From Ruminiclostridium sp. (lineage in GTDB: Bacteria > Bacillota_A > Clostridia > Oscillospirales > Oscillospiraceae): a DNA stretch of 7,245 bases. Shown here one piece after another: positions 1 through 4,773 of this stretch. Numbering within the stretch: position 1 is the stretch's first letter; each line of letters starts with the position of its first letter. The position numbers were made by a program, and so were the translations under genes. The notes under the pieces were generated by a model. That model did no database searches and was not told the DNA's origin. It saw only the letters and a list, made by a program, of their open reading frames with translations. The stretch lies in NCBI GenBank assembly GCA_017521345.1, contig JAFXCU010000033.1, positions 1 to 7,245 of the forward strand, written 5' to 3'.

Positions 1-243
1 ATCTTCTGGCGAAAGAGTTCCGTTGTTGTATCCAAGAATAAATGCTAGGGTTTGTTTAATAAGGTTACGTTCATGCAAGTTGTACCCGATTTTACATACG
101 GAAGCAATCGAATTTACGATGGGGATGTCTCTTGTTATATCGGATTCAATGAGCATGTCCAGTCCTATTTCAAGATATTCTGCAGAAATATCATAGGTTG
201 GGGAAAACAGGCTGTCCTTAAAAGATGGAACAAGGTTAGTCAT
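1..243 (-). CDS. Unrecognised protein, 5' part only (81 codons, runs off the window)
   Basis: An open frame reads leftward from an ATG at 243-241 and stays open for 81 codons to the window edge, so the C-terminus is missing. The start is supported by a good Shine-Dalgarno, AAAGGAG at 258-252, eight bases upstream. The N-terminus begins MTNLVPSFKDSLF. It continues with a segment that reads like an amphipathic or membrane-proximal stretch (DITRDIPIVNSIASVCKIGY), then a charged LHERNLIKQTLAF piece. The shape resembles small uncharacterised bacterial proteins carrying a 'KDIPIVxxI...ixDRNLLKQ' pattern, from memory and with no functional name. I do not assign a function. GC is about 39% by hand count, clearly below the genes to the right, which suggests a different origin. 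It lies downstream of the 3' ends of two tRNA-Ser genes, on the same strand. No convincing promoter was found between it and the tRNA terminator. Confidence 0.7.
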   Translation of the reverse strand, partial: MTNLVPSFKDSLFSPTYDISAEYLEIGLDMLIESDITRDIPIVNSIASVCKIGYNLHERNLIKQTLAFILGYNNGTLSPED

Positions 244-354
244 AAAGTAAACTCCTTTACTAAAAAATGGGAAAAAGGATTGACAGGATTTTGACAGACG
301 TCTCGGTTGATTTCGCACTATCTCAAGAGGCCTCAAAATGGTTCTGGATATACG

Positions 355-380
355 AGAAAACCCTTGAGAATCAAGGGTTT
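355..380 (-). terminator. Probable intrinsic terminator of the tRNA-Ser transcript
   Basis: On the minus strand a perfect 10-bp stem (AAACCCTTGA, TTC loop, TCAAGGGTTT; positions 380-371 with 367-358) is followed by a short U-rich tail, UCUC. It lies 27 bases past the 3' end of the tRNA-Ser(GCU) gene, the right place to end that transcript. The stem is AT-rich at its base and the tail is weak, so efficiency is uncertain. A second copy of the left arm (400-391) could pair with the same right arm. Confidence 0.6.
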
Positions 381-408
381 CTCTTGAATCTCAAGGGTTT
401 TTCTCTTG
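371..408. repeat. Short imperfect tandem repeat, two copies
   Basis: TCAAGGGTTT followed by CTCTTG occurs at 371-386 and again at 391-408, where two extra T residues are inserted. The second copy reaches into the CCA-encoding bases of the adjacent tRNA-Ser gene (407-409). The repeat gives two alternative partners for the inverted arm at 358-367. It could be a slippage duplication of a terminator arm. Confidence 0.7.
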
Positions 409-498
409 GCGGAGAAGGAGGGATTTGAACCCTCGCGACGCTCAACACGCCCTACTCCCTTAGCAGGGGAGCCCCTTCGGCCTCTTGGGTACTTCTCC
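407..498 (-). tRNA. tRNA-Ser, anticodon GCU
   Basis: Read on the minus strand from 498, the acceptor GGAGAAG pairs with CTTCTCC, followed by discriminator G and an encoded CCA (409-407). The anticodon loop CTGCTAA, between stem arms CTCCC and GGGAG, gives anticodon GCU. A long variable arm and the T-loop sequence GTTCAAATC are present, as expected for a class II serine tRNA of 92 bases with CCA. It decodes AGC and AGU. It shares a transcript with the tRNA-Ser(UGA) 28 bases upstream. Confidence 0.96.
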
Positions 499-526
499 AG
501 GTCCGAAAATGATAAAAATGTAAAAA

Positions 527-613
527 TGGCGGAGAGAGTGGGATTCGAACCCACGGCCCTTTCGGGTCACTGGTTTTCAAGACCAGCTCCTTAAACCGCT
601 CGGACATCTCTCC
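527..613 (-). tRNA. tRNA-Ser, anticodon UGA
   Basis: Read on the minus strand from 613, the acceptor GGAGAGA pairs with TCTCTCC, followed by discriminator G and an encoded CCA (529-527). The anticodon stem-loop contains CTTGAAA, giving anticodon UGA, which reads UCA and other UCN codons. A variable arm (GACCCGAAAGGGCC) and the T-loop GTTCGAATC mark it as a class II tRNA of 87 bases. It is the promoter-proximal member of the two-gene tRNA-Ser transcript. Confidence 0.96.
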
Positions 614-639
614 GTATGCCTCGGTTAGATGCGAGAGTT

Positions 640-668
640 ATATTACCATATCCACCTTGAAATGTCAA
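640..668 (-). promoter_or_regulatory. Strong sigma-A-type promoter of the tRNA-Ser pair
   Basis: On the minus strand, TTGACA (668-663) and TAATAT (645-640) are separated by exactly 17 bp, and a TGG just before the -10 gives an extended -10. Upstream of the -35, bases 690-669 are A/T-rich and resemble an UP element, as is common for stable-RNA promoters. Predicted initiation near 633 leaves a leader of about 20 bases before the tRNA 5' end at 613. Confidence 0.88.
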
Positions 669-872
669 CCGAAAATAAAGAAAATTCTTTTTGGCGGGCC
701 ATCTCATTCTTTCCTGAGGATGGCGAAAAATGCCTGGAAAAAAGTGGAATACCAGTCGGAACATGAAAAATCGTTCGACATTCCTGTGGGGAGAAGGGGG
801 ATACCTTTGGATTTTTGGGGAGGACCAGTGGAAAGCCGTCGGTATGGGTCGATTCCTGTCGAGCGAAAAATC
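669..872. other. Intergenic stretch without a recognised gene
   Basis: Between the tRNA promoter and the promoter proposed for the DUF6514-like gene there are about 200 bases in which I recognise no gene. Overlapping open frames cross it on both strands, but none has a suitable ribosome binding site or a protein-like composition. A small AT-rich dyad (AAAGAA-AA-TTCTTT, 677-690) sits behind the tRNA -35 and is best read as part of an UP element. No terminator or known RNA fold is apparent. Confidence 0.5.
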
Positions 873-901
873 TTTTCATTCCAAGGGTTTGCCGTTACAA
901 T
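873..901 (+). promoter_or_regulatory. Candidate promoter of the DUF6514-like gene
   Basis: TTTTCA (873-878) and TACAAT (896-901) are 17 bp apart, matching 4/6 and 5/6 consensus positions. Initiation would fall near 908, leaving a leader of about 40 bases before the ATG at 950. The heptamer GTTACAA overlaps the -10 (894-900) and recurs 20 bp later (914-920). No clear operator is visible. Confidence 0.45.
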
Positions 902-949
902 GCAGGAGAAAAGGTTACAAAATGAAACTTTTAGAGGGGAGCTGTTCTT

Positions 950-1219
950 ATGCGGCAAATTATGATTGGAGAGGTCGATCTGACCGAGGGGGCGAAACGG
1001 CCCTTGACCTGCAGGTACCATCTGTTGATACGGGAGATCCCGCCGCCAGTGTTCGGAGAGAGCTACGGTATTGGCATCACGGTGTCCCAGACAGGGGAGA
1101 GAACGGAGATCTGGGACATCACCGTGTGCGCAGAGCGGATCGAAGCCCTGGCCGGACTGGTCATGCGGGGTGGTGTAACACCATGCACCCTGCGGGAGGT
1201 GGTGGAGGACTGGCTTTGA
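950..1219 (+). CDS. DUF6514-like small protein (89 aa)
   Basis: This is a complete 89-residue protein starting at ATG 950, with an AGAGGGGA Shine-Dalgarno at 933-940. It has no signal peptide, no membrane segment and no catalytic motif that I can see. The middle carries an ESYGIGITV strand-like segment (about residues 37-45). The end carries the pattern ITVCAERIEAL...VTPCTLREVVEDWL. That combination, together with the length, is what I remember of the DUF6514 family of small clostridial proteins of unknown role. The assignment is recognition from memory, not a search. The neighbouring ATPase gene begins 59 bases downstream on the same strand, and the -35 of a candidate promoter for it overlaps this gene's stop codon. 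Function is unknown; a cytoplasmic location is inferred from the lack of targeting signals. Confidence 0.75.
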   Translation: MRQIMIGEVDLTEGAKRPLTCRYHLLIREIPPPVFGESYGIGITVSQTGERTEIWDITVCAERIEALAGLVMRGGVTPCTLREVVEDWL

Positions 1220-1245
1220 CACGGTTCTTTGCTCTTCTGCATAGT
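1216..1245 (+). promoter_or_regulatory. Candidate promoter before the ATPase gene
   Basis: A perfect TTGACA (1216-1221) overlaps the TGA stop of the preceding gene. CATAGT (1240-1245) follows after 18 bp and matches the -10 consensus at 4 of 6 positions. The -35 may be a by-product of the stop codon context, so read-through from upstream is an equally good explanation for expression of the ATPase. Confidence 0.35.
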
Positions 1246-1278
1246 TTGGGTTGAATGAAAACAGGCAGGAGGGTGCAT

Positions 1279-2364
1279 ATGACAGAGTCGAAACAGCAGG
1301 TGGCGTATTTTCTGGGGGCCAATTCCGCAGAGGGCTTTGCCTCTCTGTACCACCAGTGGGTGGACCAGAATACCATCCAGGCTTTTTACGCCATCAAAGG
1401 CGGAGCGGGCTGCGGGAAATCCACGCTCATGGGGCGAGTGGCCCGGTCCATGGAGGAAGCAGGCTATGAGGTGGAGTACATCCGCTGCTCTGGGGACCCG
1501 GACTCCCTGGACGGCATCCGGATCCCGGGAAAAGGGGCGGCCATGGTGGACGGGACCTCTCCCCACATCATGGACCCGGCCTACACCGGGGCAACCGGCC
1601 ACTATATCGATCTGGGGGCAGGCTATGACCGAAAGGCCTTGTTTGCCATTCGGGAGGAGATCGTAGCAGCTGCCCAGGCCTACCAGGCCTGCTATCCCCA
1701 GGCGTATCGGTGCATACGGAGTGCAAAAGAGAGTCGGTGCAAGGGCCAGGCACCCATGCGCACGGAGGAGACCTTTGCCAAGACGGCCAAACGGGCAGAG
1801 ACCATCCTGAAACGGGAGTTGAAAGGCACAGCAGAGGGCCAGGGCCGCCGATCCCGCCGCTTTCTCGGCGGAATCACCTGCAAGGGGCAGCTCCTGTTGG
1901 AGGACACCGTGCGGACCCTGTGCCGGGAGGGCTATGAGATTCGGGATGAGTATGGCCTGGCTGGGGATCTCCTGCGCTGCTTGGAACAGGGATTTCTGGA
2001 CCGGGGTTATGATGTGGTCTCCTGCCCCAGCGGAGAGGATCCCGGAAGACTGGCTCATCTGCTGGTCCCGGGGCGGTCTCTGGCCTTTGTGACCGGCCGG
2101 ATTCCCGGGGCTGACTTCCGCACCATCCGAACAGAAAGTCTGGTGGAGAAGACTGCCCTGCAGGAGGGGAGGAGTTTTCTCCGGCTGTCCAACCGTGTGG
2201 CCGGGGAATTGCTCAAAGAGGCGGAAGGATACCTTGCCCAGGCCAAGGAAAACCATGATGCTCTGGAGAGGCTTTATCATCCCCATGTGGACTTCTCCCT
2301 GGCGGAGGAGATGGCCCAGCGGATCACCGGAGAGATCCTGAATCTGCCCGACACGGTATCTTGA
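1279..2364 (+). CDS. PRK06851-like P-loop ATPase, second nucleotide site degenerate
   Basis: This is a 361-residue protein. The start chosen is ATG 1279, preceded by AGGAGGG at 1267-1273; an in-frame ATG at 1255 lacks such a site. Near the N-terminus is a classic Walker A, GGAGCGKS (residues 41-48), preceded by FLGANSAEGFASLY. CSGDPDSLDGIRIPG (70-84) and VDGTSPHIMDP (90-100) follow. This order matches the clostridial/bacillar PRK06851 family of uncharacterised ATPases, which as I recall have two P-loop halves. The second half is visible here (RRFLGGITCKG at 193-203, then YEIRDEYGLAGDLLRCLEQ from 219). However, where a second GxxGxGKST is expected, the residues are DEYGLAGDL, with no GKS or GKT. 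So one nucleotide-binding site appears intact and the other lost. The substrate and pathway are unknown. No membrane segments are evident. Confidence 0.82.
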   Translation: MTESKQQVAYFLGANSAEGFASLYHQWVDQNTIQAFYAIKGGAGCGKSTLMGRVARSMEEAGYEVEYIRCSGDPDSLDGIRIPGKGAAMVDGTSPHIMDPAYTGATGHYIDLGAGYDRKALFAIREEIVAAAQAYQACYPQAYRCIRSAKESRCKGQAPMRTEETFAKTAKRAETILKRELKGTAEGQGRRSRRFLGGITCKGQLLLEDTVRTLCREGYEIRDEYGLAGDLLRCLEQGFLDRGYDVVSCPSGEDPGRLAHLLVPGRSLAFVTGRIPGADFRTIRTESLVEKTALQEGRSFLRLSNRVAGELLKEAEGYLAQAKENHDALERLYHPHVDFSLAEEMAQRITGEILNLPDTVS

Positions 2365-2371
2365 GAAATTC

Positions 2372-2400
2372 TTGCCCAACCTTCCGGAACGTGATAGAAT
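2372..2400 (+). promoter_or_regulatory. Promoter of the PAP2 phosphatase gene
   Basis: TTGCCC (2372-2377) and TAGAAT (2395-2400) are 17 bp apart, and TGA directly before the -10 makes it an extended -10. It begins only 7 bases after the ATPase stop codon, with no terminator between, so both read-through and independent initiation are possible. An inverted repeat, TGATAG-N6-CTATCA (2392-2409), covers the -10. Confidence 0.7.
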
Positions 2401-2409
2401 AGCCTATCA
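2392..2409. promoter_or_regulatory. Inverted repeat over the PAP2 -10 box, possible operator
   Basis: TGATAG and CTATCA form perfect 6-bp arms around a 6-bp centre. The left arm contains half of the -10 hexamer and the right arm lies around the expected transcription start. This position suits a repressor site. No regulator can be named, and a palindrome of this size can arise by chance. Confidence 0.35.
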
Positions 2410-2436
2410 TTTGTTTGACGGAAAGGAGGGCTGTGT

Positions 2437-3003
2437 ATGGAGAGCCTTTCTATGGCAGAGCTTGGGATCCTGGACTGGATCGCTCAGCACTGCCACACAG
2501 CCTGGATGGATGTGCTCATGCCGGCCATCACCCATTTGGGGGATAAGGGATATATTTGGATCGCCCTGGGCATTGTCATCCTTTTGTTCTGTAAACAGGA
2601 GCGGGCCACCGGGGCCCAGGTCCTGCTGGCGCTGCTCTTGAGTCTGATCCTCTGTAATATGGTCCTGAAGAATGCGGTGGACCGCATCCGCCCCTGTGAT
2701 CTGAACCCTGTGGTGGAACTTCTCATCCACCGGCCAGGGGACCCGTCCTTCCCGTCGGGGCACACCTCGGCCTCTTTTGCGGCGGCGGTGGTGCTCATCC
2801 TGAACCGGTGGAGGGGACGGTGGGCGGCTCTGGTCCTGGCGGTCCTGATCGCCTTTTCCCGGCTGTACCTGTACGTCCACTTCCCAACAGACGTGCTGGG
2901 CGGTGCCCTGGTGGGCGCCTTCTGCGCCTGGTTGTCGGTCACCCTTTGGAAAAAGTGGATCGGAAGGGTCAAACCCCTTTCTCTGCTGTCCCAGCGAAGG
3001 TAA
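2437..3003 (+). CDS. PAP2-family membrane phosphatase (188 aa)
   Basis: All three signature motifs of the type 2 phosphatidic acid phosphatase superfamily are present in order: K78-x6-R85-P86, P106-S-G-H109, and S141-R142-x5-H148-x3-D152. H109 and H148 are the expected catalytic histidines, with H148 attacking the phosphate. About five hydrophobic segments (near 38-52, 59-77, 111-123, 128-140 and 152-171) indicate an integral membrane protein with the active site at the outer face. Size and motif spacing fit lipid phosphatases such as undecaprenyl-pyrophosphate phosphatases of the BcrC type or phosphatidylglycerophosphate phosphatases; the sequence does not decide between them. The start at ATG 2437 has AAAGGAGGG at 2422-2430; ATG 2452 is a weaker alternative. 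A terminator follows directly. Confidence 0.92.
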   Translation: MESLSMAELGILDWIAQHCHTAWMDVLMPAITHLGDKGYIWIALGIVILLFCKQERATGAQVLLALLLSLILCNMVLKNAVDRIRPCDLNPVVELLIHRPGDPSFPSGHTSASFAAAVVLILNRWRGRWAALVLAVLIAFSRLYLYVHFPTDVLGGALVGAFCAWLSVTLWKKWIGRVKPLSLLSQRR

Positions 3004-3005
3004 AG

Positions 3006-3037
3006 AAACACCCAAGGCTTGCCTTGGGTGTTTTTCT
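3006..3037 (+). terminator. Intrinsic terminator after the PAP2 gene
   Basis: The 12-bp stem AAACACCCAAGG / CCTTGGGTGTTT encloses a CTTG loop and runs into a T tract (3031-3035). It begins three bases after the stop codon. It isolates the upstream gene run from the TetR-type regulator, whose promoter starts at 3046. Confidence 0.93.
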
Positions 3038-3045
3038 GTCCTGAC

Positions 3046-3074
3046 TTGACAAGGGCTAGGTTCCTTTTTAGAAT
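3046..3074 (+). promoter_or_regulatory. Consensus promoter of the TetR-type regulator
   Basis: A perfect TTGACA (3046-3051) and TAGAAT (3069-3074), 5/6 to consensus, are separated by 17 bp. This should be a strong sigma-A promoter when unrepressed. The predicted start near 3081 leaves a leader of about 26 bases. Confidence 0.85.
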
Positions 3075-3080
3075 AAAAAG
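3064..3080. promoter_or_regulatory. Perfect 17-bp palindrome over the tetR -10, candidate autoregulatory operator
   Basis: CTTTTTA and TAAAAAG form perfect 7-bp arms around GAA. The palindrome fully contains the -10 hexamer TAGAAT. Size and position fit a TetR-family dimer site that would block RNA polymerase, so autorepression by the gene just downstream is the simplest inference. The arms are mostly A/T, which lowers their information content. Confidence 0.5.
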
Positions 3081-3106
3081 AGCCATTTGCTTTGGGGGGA
3101 ATGTCT

Positions 3107-3691
3107 ATGATGGAATCCAAACGAGAAGACGCCCGTATCCAGCGGACTTACAGCCTCCTTCTGGGAGCGCTGACCGAGCTGCTGGAGGAGAAACCCTTTG
3201 AGGAGATCCGGATCACGGACCTGTGTGAACGGGCCGGTGTTCACCGGTCTACTTTTTATGCACATTTTGAGGACAAGCATCATCTGCTGACCTTTGCCAT
3301 ACAGGAGCTGATGGATATTTTCGTCCCCCAATCCTCTTCTGCGCCAGGGGATTTCCAATATGCCCTGCGGCGGGTGTTCAAATATTTTTTGAAGAACAAG
3401 CAGATGTACACCCTGCTGTTTTTGGATCCTCGGAATGCCGCTGCCAAGCAGCTCTTTCGAGGGGAGTATATCCGGGCCTTCCACGAGTTTATGAAGGGAC
3501 GGTATGCAGGGGCACCGGTTTCAGATGTAAACCTGTACAGCCGGTATTTCATAGGTGGGCTGCTGACTGTGGTGGATTACTGGCTGGAACGGGACACGGA
3601 CGACCTTTCCCCGGAGCAAATGGCAGTTCAGTTTGATGAGCTGATCCCCAATCATAGAGAGATTTTTTCTGATTATGTAACACAACAATAA
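3107..3691 (+). CDS. TetR/AcrR-family transcriptional regulator (194 aa)
   Basis: The N-terminal domain (about residues 9-61) is a TetR-type DNA-binding unit. ITDLCERAGVHRSTFYAHFEDKHHLL (36-61, written here only as a family hallmark: second helix, turn, and recognition helix with S48, T49, F50, Y51) leaves little doubt. The rest (about 70-194) is a helical ligand-binding and dimerisation domain, with a YFIGGLLTVVDYWLE stretch common in TetR C-terminal domains. The effector cannot be predicted. ATG 3107 is chosen because GGGGGGA (3094-3100) lies six bases upstream; ATG 3101 is too close, and ATG 3110 remains possible. The gene is transcribed from its own promoter, which is covered by a palindrome, and it ends in a terminator shared with proC. 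No efflux or catabolic partner is adjacent, so its targets other than itself are unknown. Confidence 0.9.
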   Translation: MMESKREDARIQRTYSLLLGALTELLEEKPFEEIRITDLCERAGVHRSTFYAHFEDKHHLLTFAIQELMDIFVPQSSSAPGDFQYALRRVFKYFLKNKQMYTLLFLDPRNAAAKQLFRGEYIRAFHEFMKGRYAGAPVSDVNLYSRYFIGGLLTVVDYWLERDTDDLSPEQMAVQFDELIPNHREIFSDYVTQQ

Positions 3692-3730
3692 AAAAGCTCG
3701 AACCTGTTCTCACACAGGTTCGAGCTTTTT
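3691..3730. terminator. Bidirectional terminator between the convergent tetR-type gene and proC
   Basis: A perfect 17-bp stem (3691-3707 with 3714-3730; arms AAAAAGCTCGAACCTGT and its complement) encloses a 6-base loop. The stem base is A5/T5, so transcripts from either side end in a U run, though short beyond the stem. Its first base is the last base of the regulator's TAA. It lies 6 bases beyond the proC stop. Confidence 0.92.
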
Positions 3731-3736
3731 GATATC

Positions 3737-4537
3737 TTACTTACCCAGAGCGGCATTCTTGTCGCAGGCGGAGATGACTGCGTCCATGAAAGCAGAGTGA
3801 ACGGCCCGCTGCTCCAGGGTCCGAACACCCTGGATGGTGGAGCCGCCGGGGCTGCACACCTCGTTCTTCAGCTGGGCGGGGTGCTTGCCGGATTCCAGCA
3901 CCATCTGGGCAGCGCCCAGCAGGGTCTGGGCGGCGTACTTCACCGCATCGGGACGGGGGAGACCACAGGCCACGCCGCCGTCGGCGATGGCATCAATGAC
4001 CATGTAGACGAAGGCGGGACCGCAGCCGGAGACCGATGCGCCTACGTCCATGAGGGACTCTTCCAGATGATAGAGCTGACCGGCCTTGCCCATCACATGA
4101 AGGAAGCCATCCAGGATCTCGGGGGTCACGGAGGCACTGACCTCATAGAGAACCACGCCCTGGCTCACGGCCACAGGGGTGTTGGGCATAATGCGGATGA
4201 TGGGGCAGTCAATGCCGGCCATTTCCTGGATCTGGCTGATGGAAAGGCCTGCTGCCATGGAGACCAGGATGGGGGCCTCGGAACGGGAAGCCAGGTCAGG
4301 CCGTATGCTCTCCAGCATGCCGCTCATCAGGTGGGGCTTGACACCCAGGAAGAGGTAGCGGCTCTCCAGAGCTGCCTCCTGGTTGGTGCCGGCGGAGAAG
4401 CCCAGCTCCTGGGCCAGCTCCTGGGCCTTGTCAACACTTTTGTCAGAGAGGATGCCGTCTTTCAGGGTCAGGCTGACCGCCCGGGCGATGGCACCGCCCA
4501 TGTTGCCGGTGCCGATGAGACCGAATGTATATTTCAT
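3737..4537 (-). CDS. proC: Pyrroline-5-carboxylate reductase (266 aa)
   Basis: This enzyme catalyses the last step of proline synthesis, NAD(P)H-dependent reduction of 1-pyrroline-5-carboxylate to L-proline, in the cytoplasm. The N-terminus has the Rossmann dinucleotide motif G9-T-G11-N-M-G14. RIMPNTPVAVSQG in the middle and VSGCGPAFVYM further on are typical of the family. The C-terminal region contains the family signature CSPGGSTIQGVRTLE, which binds the pyrroline carboxylate. The total length is normal. The start at ATG 4537 is chosen because AGGAGTGAT lies just upstream (4550-4542) and the G-rich motif then falls at the usual distance. An upstream ATG at 4579 would add 14 residues that do not fit the fold and would overlap the promoter. 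The gene is monocistronic, convergent with the TetR-type gene and divergent from the PatB-like gene. Confidence 0.96.
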   Translation of the reverse strand: MKYTFGLIGTGNMGGAIARAVSLTLKDGILSDKSVDKAQELAQELGFSAGTNQEAALESRYLFLGVKPHLMSGMLESIRPDLASRSEAPILVSMAAGLSISQIQEMAGIDCPIIRIMPNTPVAVSQGVVLYEVSASVTPEILDGFLHVMGKAGQLYHLEESLMDVGASVSGCGPAFVYMVIDAIADGGVACGLPRPDAVKYAAQTLLGAAQMVLESGKHPAQLKNEVCSPGGSTIQGVRTLEQRAVHSAFMDAVISACDKNAALGK

Positions 4538-4577
4538 GGAAATCACTCCTGTTCTTTGGTATGGTTTTGATAGACCC

Positions 4578-4607
4578 ATTGTATCACAGGAAACCTATGA
4601 CAGGCAA
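4578..4607 (-). promoter_or_regulatory. Promoter of proC, extended -10 type
   Basis: On the minus strand, TGATACAAT (4586-4578) forms an extended -10. TTGCCT (4607-4602) lies 18 bp upstream as a partial -35. The transcription start would be near 4571, giving a leader of about 34 bases to the ATG at 4537. Confidence 0.6.
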
Positions 4608-4719
4608 GGAAAACGGTGGGGAAAGATGCGGTTTTTTCTCGTCAGAATGATATAAGGAAAAGTTGTAATGCGCCGTGGTTTTGTTCTCCTGTCCAAGGTT
4701 TTGGCAGATGGCAGAAAGT

Positions 4720-4734
4720 CCCTTGCATCAAGGG
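4720..4734. promoter_or_regulatory. 15-bp palindrome over the -35 of the PatB-like gene, possible operator
   Basis: CCCTTG and CAAGGG form perfect 6-bp arms around CAT. The -35 hexamer TTGCAT lies inside. Palindromes at this position often bind repressors. The right half continues as CAAGGGTTT, a 9-mer found elsewhere in the window in the tRNA terminator arms and before the DUF6514-like gene. Confidence 0.4.
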
Positions 4735-4751
4735 TTTTCATGGGTTACAAT
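4723..4751 (+). promoter_or_regulatory. Promoter of the PatB-like lyase (and possibly ridA)
   Basis: TTGCAT (4723-4728) and TACAAT (4746-4751) are separated by 17 bp, matching 4/6 and 5/6 consensus positions. The start would be near 4758, which places the Shine-Dalgarno (4760-4767) very close to the RNA 5' end and makes the leader unusually short, about 16 bases. Confidence 0.7.
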
Positions 4752-4773
4752 TTGAGTAAAAGGAGGGATTTTT

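Noticed and set aside
52..294. Plus-strand open frame of 80 codons at the left end
   Set aside because: It lies opposite the minus-strand gene, which has a proper Shine-Dalgarno and start; this frame has none.
280..321. Two TTGACA hexamers (280-285, 291-296) as a plus-strand promoter
   Set aside because: No acceptable -10 lies 16-18 bp downstream, and the plus strand beyond leads into the antisense of the tRNA genes.
371..408. Possible CRISPR-like or att direct repeat
   Set aside because: There are only two copies of about 16-18 bases, almost adjacent and without unique spacers. No second copy of the tRNA 3' end is in the window, so neither a CRISPR array nor an attachment-site pair can be claimed.
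762..778. GGAAC ... GTTCG pieces resembling a LexA-type site
   Set aside because: The half sites are about ten bases apart rather than four, and there is no adjacent promoter, so this does not match the Gram-positive SOS box.
657..1254. Overlapping plus-strand open frames of 102 and 174 codons before and across the DUF6514-like gene
   Set aside because: Neither has a Shine-Dalgarno at its start, the products do not look like folded proteins, and they overlap a better-supported gene in another frame.
1063..2379. Long open frame of 438 codons on the minus strand opposite the ATPase gene
   Set aside because: It has no ribosome binding site at its start and a low-complexity composition rich in P, G, H and Q. 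It lies fully opposite a gene with clear family motifs; GC-rich codon use on the plus strand explains the lack of stops.
3797..4570. Open frame of 257 codons on the plus strand opposite proC
   Set aside because: It is the mirror of a confidently identified proC, with a repetitive G/A/H/L composition and no ribosome binding site.
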